Position numbers and translations under genes: made by a program
From: Chromera velia
Taxonomy: Eukaryota > Sar > Chromeraceae
Assembly (NCBI GenBank): GCA_018398765.1
Contig: JAHBMJ010001661.1
Span: forward strand, 78,700 to 109,018
Direction of reading: 5' to 3'
DNA: 30,319 nucleotides
In this document: positions 22,640 through 30,319 of the stretch, in pieces
Layout: the number at the start of each line of letters is the position of its first letter
Numbering within the stretch: position 1 is the first letter of the stretch
Notes under the pieces: generated by a model
What the model saw: the letters and a program-made list of their open reading frames with translations, nothing else
What the model was told of the DNA's origin: nothing
Database searches by the model: none

Positions 22640-22795
22640 GAAGAAAGAAAGGAAGAAGGGAAGAAAAGGAGGAAGGCATTAGGGAAGGCATGAAAACAAT
22701 AATTAAGGAAAGAAGGGGAAAAAAATAATAAAGATGGAACGGAAAGGGAAAGAAAAGAAGCTGTGCGCTCCAACTAGAAAAAATAGAGAAAAGTA
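21890..22795 (+). repeat. ~900-bp homopurine tract, (GGAA)n and (GA)n
   Basis: The plus strand is almost entirely A and G for about 900 bp, built from GGAA/GGAAG units with AAAG and a pure (GA)n run near 22595-22632. Minus-strand open frames over it (SFLPSFLPSF-type) are translations of the repeat and not genes. Confidence 0.95.
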
Positions 22796-23053
22796 GAAGG
22801 GCATGAGGGAATCAACTTGTATCAATAGAGCCAGAACGGCAATATTCTTTTTAGAGACTCACTAATCACATGCTCACCCATAGTGGCCGCGCAGAGGTAG
22901 CATCTCAGGGTACCTTTGCACGCTTGTGAATCTTGTGTCCTGCACAGACAACAGTTCAGAAAAGACAAAGAACTAAAATGTACAATCGGATTACTACGTG
23001 TATATGTAATACATGCATTCTGCTTCTGTTATATCAAGAATTTGAGTAAAGAT

Positions 23054-23305
23054 ATTGTTGGAAACCCTGCGGCGCCGACGGCTCCCCAACAATACCAAAC
23101 CGGCCGGTTTGATATTGTTAGGGGGGGGCCAAAAAATCAAAATTTCCAAAAGTTTAAATATAAAACATCGCTTTTAATAACGAAACTAAACGATCCCCCA
23201 TCTCAACAAAAATTTAAAATGAAATTTGACCCCCCCCCAACAATATAGAACCGGCCGGTTTAACATTGTTGGAGAGCTGTCAGCGCCGCTAATTGCGACA
23301 ACAAT
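23054..23305. mobile_element. MITE-like hairpin element with ~85-bp inverted repeats
   Basis: The left arm runs from ATTGTTGG at 23054 through GCGGCGCCG and CCAACAAT to AACCGGCCGGTT (23097-23110) and a G-run near 23121. The right arm repeats this in inverse order: a C-run near 23230, AACCGGCCGGTT (23249-23260), CATTGTTGG, GGCGCTG (inverse) and CAACAAT ending at about 23305. Each arm also contains its own ATTGTTGG...CCAACAAT hairpin. About 100 bp of AT-rich DNA separates the arms. No coding capacity. Confidence 0.75.
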
Positions 23306-23412
23306 AAGCAATACAAGTGTTGTTTAAAAAGAAAAAACGAAAAGCAAGGTGAAACCAACCATCCGTAACACATTCTGAAGCTATCGCGCACCTCCTGAGA
23401 AAAACTTTTTTT

Positions 23413-23745
23413 TGAACCCCCCCCCCCCCCNCCCTCCCGCCGTCTCTGCCGTCTCCGCCGTCTCCACCGTCTCCGCAGTCTCCGCCATCTCCGCTGTCTC
23501 TGCCGTCTCTACCGTCTCCGCAGTCTCCGCCGTCTCTGCCGGCTCCACCGCCTCTAAAGTCCCTTCCCCCCTTGCGCCCCCCCTAATTAACCTCCCCCAA
23601 CTGCGCCCCGGCCCACTGTCTCAGCCGTCTCCGCCGTCTCCGCTATCTCCACCGTCTCCGCTATCTCTGCCGTCTCCATTGTCTCCACTTTTCCTGCCAT
23701 CTGTACCGTCTCCACCATCTCATCTGGTCTTCTTTCTCTCTTCCA
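23413..23745. repeat. Poly-C run with one N, then a 9-bp GTCTCCGCC minisatellite
   Basis: A C-run containing an N at 23431 leads into roughly 25 degenerate copies of GTCTC(C/T)(G/A)CC, interrupted by C-rich spacer near 23560-23615. The apparent coding frame (VSAVSAVST...) is a translation of the repeat. Confidence 0.9.
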
Positions 23746-24433
23746 GTATCTTCATGCTCGCCTCTGTCCCTCTCCCTCTTTGACTCCCGGACCTGCCTCG
23801 CCCCTCCCTCCTCCCCCCTCCCCCCCCCCCGCCGCCGCTCGCCGCCACTCCCCCTTCCTCCTGAGCTCACACCCTGTCTACCTCTCTTCTTCCTGGACGC
23901 CCTCTTTTTCATAGCTCCCTATGTATCCCGCTCTTTCAAGTTGACATTCTCGTTCACCCCCAACCCCCAACCCGGTCCTGCCCCTCCGCATACAAACCTT
24001 GATGCACCATATATATTACCACAAGGAGCAGCAGTACCACGATTCAGACAGTGTTACACAGACATTCACATAGAAAGCCTACCTGGCAGAAGAACGAACA
24101 CAAGCGCTAGCAACAGAGCCAGCACCCACTTCAACGACAGGAAGGATCCGAAACTGCAGGAAAACTAAGAGGCACACAAATCAGCCATAAAAAGACGTCC
24201 GGGCCAATCCCTCTCTGAGAAATCTGGGTCGTTTGTTGACGTGGGCAGAAAATATAAAGGAGACGGGAGGGAAGAAATCAAGACAAGCCCCCTAGTACAA
24301 TAGAGCGAGAGCAAAATCTGCTGGCGAGTAAGCAAGAGAAAACTTTAAGGCGTTCTATAAAGAAGGAAAGATATATTTCTACTGCATGGTTGCCTGACGG
24401 GTCTGGGGCGTTGCTTTCAACCCTTTTCCCAAA

Positions 24434-25000
24434 CAATACCCAGAACCTACCAGAGAAGATTTCATAAAGACTCGATCCACCTCCCCGACAAAGCATAACT
24501 GGAGTCCCAAATCCTGCATACATACACGTGAGAAGGAGGGGAGAAAGTCTATGAGCATTCACCACGGCACATCTTTTCCTGACGCCCAGCCTAACGCTAC
24601 ATGACGCACTGTAACAACTTCACACAATCTGCAGATGGGCAGAGACGGGACTGTATACTTAACGGAAGAGCTTAGAGATAAAGGCAGCTCCACCTGCCCG
24701 AAAAAGCATAAGAGGAGTTCTAAATCCTGCGTATATACATGCCAGAAGTAGAGAACAAAGCGTATCAACATTCAGCAAGTGGCATCCTTTTTTGACATAA
24801 TGTAACAAGTTCACACAATCTGTATATCTGCAGATCGAGACGACCGGACTCACCGGAAGAGGGAGTCACCAAGATAGTTCTCGCTCCCCAACAAAGTACA
24901 ACAGAAGTTTCAACACACACGATCGAAGTAAGTACGAATAAGGGAATAAAGCGCATAAGCATTCAGCAAGGCGGATCTGATGCAATGAGGACTTACACAT
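24434..25000. repeat. Three degenerate tandem copies of a ~200-bp unit
   Basis: The units begin near 24434, 24649 and 24839. Shared landmarks in each are CACC/TCCCC(G)ACAAAG(C/T)A, then GGAGTYCYAAATCCTGC-like text in the first two, then GCATTCA(C/G)CA(A/C)G before CACACAATCTG in the first two. Divergence is high and the third copy is the weakest. No gene is supported here. Confidence 0.6.
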
Positions 25001-26040
25001 ACAGCCAATTAATGAAAAAAGCATGCAGGGCCCCGGCATGAAAAGCCGGATAATCAGTTCTGACGCGAGCAGCCATAATTAAGCGCACCGCGCCGCGGCC
25101 GACGCGCAGCATGCACACGGATCCTGCGCCGTGTGCGCCATGCAGGCAAATGAAATACAAAGGTTAGACTTTAGCATAAAGGTTGGTTTTCGAGCATAGG
25201 GACTTAGACGTAGATGTAGACGGCCCTGGGGTGACGGAGAAGGAGATTCCGAACACAGGGGTGGATGTACGCCAGACTGGGGGGGGTAGAATGGTGAACA
25301 GAGGGATGAATGATAGAAAGAAGGGGGATGGGGGAATTAGCCTGATGGTGCCTAATGGAAACCCGAGAATGAACGGCAATGCAGGGGCAAACGGGGTGGG
25401 GGAGGGAGGGATGCAGGATGGCTTTGGTAGATAGGCAGGGACAGGGTCACCTAAGTGAATGAGGCAGGTAACGCATTCCTCTGAGGGGAAGCAGGGAATG
25501 ACAGACTCGGGGTTCATGACCCCGAAATCTATGGGGGAGAGAGGGGGAGAGGGTCAGCAGATGTGGAAGAGAGCTATGACGCCCTTCAAACCGTCGTCCG
25601 CCAGGAGGGACAGGCCCACAATGAATGAAATGCAAATCTTCCCCCTGAATGTGCCGATGGTAGGTGGGAGGATCGTATACAAGACACTGGTCGACCTTCC
25701 GGTGTATCGACAACTGAAGAATGGAGGTTTGGGGGGGAAACTCTGGTAAAAATGTATGGATGATGCCAGATTGATGGTGTCTGTCATGTGCAGTGAAACA
25801 CGGCGGGGCCAGGTGAGGAAGGAGATGATCTCAACGCTGAGGGACAGTGTAGTGGACGGGGATCTGGAGGGCTGTGACCTTTTGAAACTCGTTTATGCTT
25901 TCATTATACAGAAGAAGAGGGTTGAGGCTCTCTGTCTGCAGCAGGAGAAGGAAGGAGAAGGGGGGAAGGGAATGGGAGGTCGCCAGGTAGGACTTGATTG
26001 ACTAGGGACTGAGGAGCATGTCGGGAGGAGCAGTGGTCAG

Positions 26041-27414
26041 TTGAATGTTCAAATTAATTTTGATTCTTCTATTTTGTTGTCTTTGTCTGATGAATTACAT
26101 GAGGAAGTGAGGGAACTGGTTGGAGTGATTAAGAAGGATACAGGGAATGGAAGGGGTTTTGGCAGGGAAAGTGTAAGAGAGAAAGTGAAGTTTGACTTTG
26201 ATCGTCTTTCCCTCAGATTGGCTGGGGTGCGGATGTTTGTTGCATCCCTCCATGTGCACGCAGTTCAAGCCTGTCCTGTTTGTACATCAAAGATTCACAG
26301 ATGCGATTGCCCGTTAACGACGGTTCTTGTCATTCAGACGACACAGCCATCTTCATACACTCTCTATGTTATGCCTGCGTCCCCTGAGGATGTGATGAAT
26401 CCTTCTTGCAAGCTTCGGACTGTCCTTAAGAGAGGGTTTGGTCAGAAATGTTTGAGAAGACTTGTATATTCCCATTTGCTGGCTGCTTCTATATGGTTGG
26501 GTCTGTCTGATACGAAGTATTCTTCCTTTCTGAGAGAGGTCAAGGATGTTTGTGCTGGGGTGGGAGAGGATGCATCATGGTGGGACAAGGGAGTAATATA
26601 TTTGATATGGTCACGATGGAAGAGAGGCTTTTATATTGGAAGTACCGTTGGTAAGACGCTTGATCGGTTCTTTCAGCACCTCACGAATGCATTAAAACCA
26701 CGTCGCATTGGGAGGAAATGTAATAAGACGGGTTGTGGGTATGTACATCGCTTCTATTCTGTTTTGTCTGCTGATGCTTCCAGACACGGCCTCTTTGTTA
26801 TCCTTTCTATTGCAAAGATTGGGGGTGGTCAGATAAATTTGCGTATGATGGAGTACTTATGTATTTGTGCATACAAACCTATATGGAATACCGTTAGTGT
26901 ATTGAAGAGATTCAAGAATGACCCGGTGCGTAATTTGAGGGACCCTAATAAAAGGGATGTTTACTCAATTGCGTGCAGGTATAGTGACAGGGTTTCAAGT
27001 CTGAGGAGGAGACTTGAATCTTCTGTTTACATGTCGAAGTTGGTGGAAGGAGTTGATAAAGGAGGCATTTTCCAATCTCACTCTCTTTTCCTCTACAAGG
27101 TCACTGGCGAAGAGGGTGTGGGGGTGAAAAGAGGGGAAGGGGATGTGATTTCTCTTTTTTGTGCACGGCTGCTTACTGCATTGTTCAAGAAGGTCCTTCC
27201 CGATTCGTTTCTTCGTTCATTTGATGCGACGAAGAATGATTTGAGTGTATGTATGTGCATGGTGCCCAGGGGCGGGATTCTTGGGGGAGGGAGGGCAACT
27301 TTTGACTTGAATGTGAGACGAATGTGCGAGTTGAATGGCTGGTCAGCAGCGACTTTGCTCAGAGGGGAGCTGATTACGATTCGGGTACTCCTCGCTGACT
27401 TATCTTTTTTCTGA
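26041..27414 (+). pseudogene. Retroelement GIY-YIG endonuclease with zinc-finger-like motif (N-terminal part of ORF2)
   Basis: A 457-codon open frame; its first codon is TTG, so the true start is uncertain, and it continues in frame from ORF1 with only the TGA at 25999 between them. Residues 78-90 contain CPVC...H..CDC, a probable zinc-binding knuckle. The GIY-YIG nuclease follows: GVIYL at residue 184, FYIG with Y198, catalytic-type Arg at R209 (LDRFFQH), Glu at E271 (MMEYLC) and Asn at N283 (IWNTV). All the family's active-site positions are therefore present. Family knowledge: this nuclease nicks target DNA to prime reverse transcription in Penelope-like elements. It lies upstream of the RT and its frame is cut from it by a TGA at 27412-27414. 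Together with the frameshifted RT it forms one degenerate ORF2. Confidence 0.75.
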
Positions 27415-27429
27415 TCTTTTTATTTTGCC

Positions 27430-29618
27430 ATGTTTGAGGAGATAAGGAAAACTGTGTCTCCGTTGTTAAACGTGAGGCTTTGCCTTCTCCGTACAAAGCT
27501 GACTGATCTTCAACAAACTTTGGACAATACATATGGGATTTGTGGGGAAGGAGGAGGGGGTGAAAGTTCTTCTTGTGGATCGTCGTGTCGTTGTAAAGAA
27601 ATTGTAGAATTATTTGATCTTCCTGTGCTTGATGGTAATGTGTGTTGTCTACTGTCTGCATCTTCTTCTCTTAGATCTTTCTTCTCTCTTCCCCCTCACT
27701 TTTCTTCCAAGGCCAAATTATGGCCTAACACTGGTGCATGGAATGTTGTTTCGAAGGGTATTGAGTCTTTCCTCCGTTCTGTTCTCACTTCTGCTGGTGG
27801 CACTCGGGAGGAGGTTGGTCTAGGGAGGACAATGAGAAGGGGGAGGGGGAGGGAGAATATAAGAGGCAGGTCGATGAAAGGGGTCTTGTCTCCTGCAGTG
27901 ATTGCCGACCTTCGGGAGCGGTGGGTTTCAATGCTTTCGTGTGCTCAAACAAATGAGAAAGAGGCCGGCCGTCCTAAGAAAGTCTGTGGCAATAAGAAGG
28001 TTATTAACTGCTCTAGCGGTTGTGCCAGTTGACAAAGCCAGTGGAGATCTGGCTTTTTTGTGTAAAGGGAGATACATTGAGGCAGTGGTGAGAGCTTTTC
28101 TTTTTGATTCTTCTTATGAAAGAATTGGGGAGAGTGAGTTTTCTGCTTCTCTGGACCTTCTGAAGAATGGTTTTCCAAATGAAAAGGATGCATGGGTATC
28201 TTTTTTAATATTTTTTAAATCAGTTTAAGAAATTCGACAGGAAGAAACACCACTTTGCGATTGGGATTCTTTGGGTAAAACGTAAGTCTTGGGGAGTTGA
28301 GGGGGATCTCCCTGAGTCTTGGTCCTCTTTGAAGTACAGGCCATTGGTATCTTACAAGAGACACGCCAGACATGAGATTTTTTCTTTCCTTTGCAAGGCT
28401 TTGAATGGCTGTCTTTTTTATTCTTCGCCGTATTGTGACTTTAATTCTGTCTTTGCTTTTCAGGATAAGGTTGGGATCTTTAATTCAGGGTTAAACTTTG
28501 GGAGACTTGCAGATCGTGGCTCTTATCTTTCTTCTAATTCATATTGGCCTCGGGGTGGACTTGGTCTGCTGGTGGACGACATCAAAGCATTTTTTCCTTC
28601 TCTACCCAGAGTTGATTTCCTTTCTTGTTTGAATGACTTTGTTCATTTCATTCATTCTTCCTCTAGATATCGTTTTGTTGTGTTGCCCATCCATAAGTCT
28701 TTTTGTATTAAGGAGGCAGGTCCAGGAGAGGGTGAGAAGTGGTATTCTCGGAGACGTTACTTAAAACCTATTGCTTTTTTATCTTTCCACTGCAATTATA
28801 TGAATGCACTTTCTTGCCCTCTTGATATGCTGGCTCGTATAATTAATCTTGATTTTATTTTGAATGTAATTCGGGTTCGAAGGAAGATGGTCAGACAGCA
28901 TAAAGGTTTTCCTCAAGGGAGTCCTTGCTCTCCTGGTGGGGCCCGATTTTTTGCTGCGTAGAAAGAATACTCTGTTGCATTGATGAGATCGAAGCCTTTA
29001 TGGGGGGGGGAGAAATGGATGACAGGGAGATACATGAACGATAGAACGATTGTTTTTAGGTCTGACTGTGGCATGAGTAACGTGCCGAATGACCTCATGA
29101 TAGAAAAGTTACTTGAGGAAGACTTCTACAGTCCTGCGTGCATTTTAGAACGTCAGAAGGGATCTACGATGCTTGGTCTACAACTTTTCTCTTTACCGGA
29201 ATCTCCTTCGATTTTGCTTTTTGCTGCTGTTAATCCTAACCTTGATGTTTTTCTTAATTTTTTTTGTGATTTGGTTGCTTTTTCTCTGTTGCCTATTTCT
29301 GGAGGATGGTCGTCTTTTCCTAACCTACCTTCACTTCATAGAGTGTGTTTGATGCATGCTTTCTCCTGTGTTTCTTCTGTTTCGGCCAAGAAGGACCTAA
29401 TATCCTCTCATCTTATCTGGACCTTTCTTTCTTGTAATACACCTGCGGTTGTCTTGGTTAACGAACTCACTTTTCTGTTTTTGGAGTTGTATATTCTGAG
29501 ATGGCCTGTTTTATTTTTACTTGATTTGTTCATATCTACAGTCCATCGGACTGGTGATGATGGTCTTCGTTCTCTTTGGAAGGCGCGTTTGTCTTTTCTT
29601 TGTTTTGTTCCAAAATGA
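27430..29618 (+). pseudogene. Retroelement reverse transcriptase, frameshifted (C-terminal part of ORF2)
   Basis: This continues the same frame after the TGA at 27412. The pre-RT part has GAWNVVSKGIESFLRSVL. The frame then shifts near 28000 to give VVPVDKASGDLAFLCK, the pre-finger block typical of Penelope-like RTs, and again at T-runs near 28200-28215. The third frame carries KYRPLVSYKRH (about 28329-28361), motif A LVDDIKAFFPSLP (about 28569-28607) and motif B GFPQGSPCSPGG (about 28905-28940). A TAG at 28959-28961 follows, then motif C at 29031-29042, which reads YMND where active RTs have YxDD. The thumb-side GSTMLGLQLF follows near 29160. The final ~130 residues are hydrophobic and not recognised. 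The first catalytic Asp of motif C is replaced by Asn, and with the stop and frameshifts this copy cannot make active RT. Confidence 0.8.
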
Positions 29619-29748
29619 TCTACATATGACTGATTTCTAACATTATAGCCTTTTGTTGTCGTTTGCTTCCGCAAGTGCACCTGAGAACCGTCAGCGATAG
29701 ACAAAAGACAGCGGTATAGATACGGAGGGGCGTCGCATGCAGGAGACT

Positions 29749-30068
29749 ACGTGTGTTCTCTAATTATGCCTACAGTCTATTCATCGGCTTGCAAGGATTG
29801 ACGTAATACTGCGATTAATTGGCATGCTAATTTTGAGCTATTAATGTTTAGCTCGGCGTGTATGCGAAGCTTCAGTCTCCAAAGTTTTTTGTATACATGC
29901 ATTTTTTTGTATATATTCGATAAATTCCAATTGAATCAGACAGCAGCCTGTTGGATTATACTGGATTATGATAGATTGACCATGTGTTCCTACCAACACA
30001 TTTATGCAGAGACAACATAAGATCTCAGCTGTTTGAAGAGACTATCAATTTTCTAGAATCTCCATTAT
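29749..30068 (+). repeat. 3' direct terminal repeat (pLTR-like) of the retroelement
   Basis: 320 bp, same orientation as 19867-20203 and about 95% identical where aligned. It lacks ~17 bp present in the upstream copy. It begins ACGTGTGTTCTCTAAT, about 130 bp after the end of the last RT-frame stop, and ends TAGAATCTCCATTAT. Confidence 0.85.
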
Positions 30069-30319
30069 GCAACGGATTAATTACTGCTTCCATGATTCTT
30101 CACTCATGAACGCACGTCTTAGTCTTAAGAATATTAAGTTCCGCGACCGTATGACGTTTCAACGGAGCCTTCCTTCTTTCCTTCCTTCCTTCCTTCCCTG
30201 TCTCTCTCTTTCTCTTTTTCTGTCTCCCTCCTTCCCTCCCTCTCTCTCTCCCCCTCCCTCTAACTCCTCCTCTCTCTGTCCCTTCCTCCCCCTCCCTCTT
30301 CCTCTCTCTCTCCCCCCCC
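30069..30319. repeat. Unique flank followed by a pyrimidine (CCTT/CT) tract to the window end
   Basis: About 100 bp of non-repetitive flank outside the retroelement, then from about 30168 an almost pure C/T strand built from CCTT and CTCT units, ending in a C-run. No telomere-like repeat is present. Confidence 0.85.

Larger units (their letters stand above)
21142..25205. mobile_element. Non-autonomous TIR element nested in the retroelement ORF1
   Basis: The left end at 21142 reads AAGTCCCTATGCT and continues for ~48 bp to CTATGCTAAAGTCTGACCTTT. The right end (to 25205) is the inverted, ~85% identical copy. GAC flanks both sides (21139-21141 and 25207-25209, with one extra A on the right), consistent with a 3-bp target duplication. 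No transposase is visible inside. The cargo is AT-rich DNA, a homopurine tract, a MITE-like element, a minisatellite and a tandem repeat. A 3-bp duplication is typical of CACTA elements, but the ends do not begin with CACTA, so the superfamily is left open. Confidence 0.65.
20332..26001 (+). pseudogene. ORF1 of the retroelement (unknown structural-type protein), split by a 4-kb insertion
   Basis: The first half runs from ATG 20332 to about 21141 and the second from about 25207 to the TGA at 25999-26001. Both are in the same reading frame, which resumes because the insertion plus duplication is a multiple of three. The first half encodes a charged, Met/Lys/Glu-rich, largely helical protein (for example AHIRMMEVKEACDEMVEGVL) starting MYKSVKERLGQVEVEE. 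The second half is Gly/Asn/Arg-rich and then helical (LLKLVYAFIIQKKRVEALCL). Stops at 25432 (TAG), 25456 (TGA) and 25747 (TAA) interrupt the second half. I recognise no domain. Its position upstream of the endonuclease/RT suggests a nucleoprotein or Gag-like role, which is inference. The native start is taken at the first ATG after the repeat. Confidence 0.55.
19867..30068 (+). mobile_element. Penelope-like retroelement, permuted GIY-YIG/RT order, degenerate and split by a nested insertion
   Basis: This is a 10.2-kb unit bounded by direct repeats at 19867-20203 and 29749-30068. In order it carries ORF1 (split), a GIY-YIG endonuclease frame with an upstream zinc-finger-like motif, and a reverse transcriptase. 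Family knowledge: a GIY-YIG nuclease combined with an RT is the signature of Penelope-like elements, which often carry same-direction terminal repeats. In most the nuclease is C-terminal; an N-terminal nuclease is known from the Naiad-type branch. Without the 4.06-kb insertion at 21142-25205 the element would be about 6.1 kb. Multiple stops, two frameshifts and the YMND box mean this copy is inactive. Confidence 0.75.

Noticed and set aside
22050-22773. Minus-strand ORFs of Ser/Phe/Leu/Pro repeats
   Set aside because: Direct translation of the homopurine tract; no independent coding evidence.
23412-23783. Plus-strand ORF of VSA repeats
   Set aside because: A 9-bp minisatellite is in frame by its period; it also crosses an N and a C-run.
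19867-30068. LTR retrotransposon interpretation of the direct repeats
   Set aside because: There is no protease, integrase or RNase H, and no TG...CA repeat ends; the GIY-YIG nuclease with this RT points to a Penelope-like element.
1-30319. CRISPR arrays, bacterial operons, tRNA or rRNA genes
   Set aside because: No spaced direct repeats of CRISPR type, no ribosome-binding-site-linked gene clusters, and no cloverleaf or rRNA core sequences were seen; the window is eukaryotic.

Overview
This is eukaryotic nuclear DNA, most likely from a protist or alga with a large, repeat-rich, intron-rich genome. The evidence is several GT-AG introns in phase-consistent gene models, long (GT)n/(AC)n/(CT)n/(GGAA)n microsatellites, two kinds of eukaryotic transposon, and a spliceosomal protein gene. 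A chromerid-type alveolate such as Chromera velia would fit, but nothing in the window proves the species. There are two assembly blemishes: a 70-N gap at 15839-15908 and a single N at 23431, both beside C-runs.

Left third (1-8.2 kb, plus strand). About 1.9 kb without a supportable gene is followed by an intact single-exon DUF2828 protein with a von Willebrand A domain (1937-4078). Next comes a decayed CACTA/CMC-superfamily transposase of Plavaka type (4920-7478). It has one microsatellite-filled intron and several in-frame stops, and AATAGT-rich palindromic repeat clusters lie on both sides of it.

Middle (8.3-18.5 kb). Three host-type genes are visible. The first is a minus-strand gene of seven exons (8362-11973), whose phases join perfectly into a 422-residue protein with a signal-peptide-like N-terminus; I do not recognise its family. 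The second is a plus-strand gene with a weak BTB/T1-like region and a possible 3' exon (13003-14385). The third is the minus-strand splicing factor SPF27/BCAS2 (15365-18437), with three well-resolved exons, a poorly resolved middle, and an acidic C-terminal exon beyond the assembly gap.

Right third (19.9-30.1 kb). This is one Penelope-like retroelement (PLE) bounded by direct repeats of 337 and 320 bp. Its first ORF encodes a structural-type protein of unknown family. Its second region encodes a zinc-finger-like motif and a GIY-YIG endonuclease placed upstream of the reverse transcriptase, the permuted order. The element is dead: it has in-frame stops, two frameshifts, YMND in place of YxDD, and ORF1 is split by a 4.06-kb insertion. 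That insertion has about 48-bp terminal inverted repeats and an apparent 3-bp target duplication. It carries a small MITE-like hairpin element, a ~900-bp homopurine tract, a 9-bp minisatellite and a degenerate ~200-bp tandem repeat. The nested order (PLE, then TIR element, then MITE-like element and satellites) is the most informative structure in the window.
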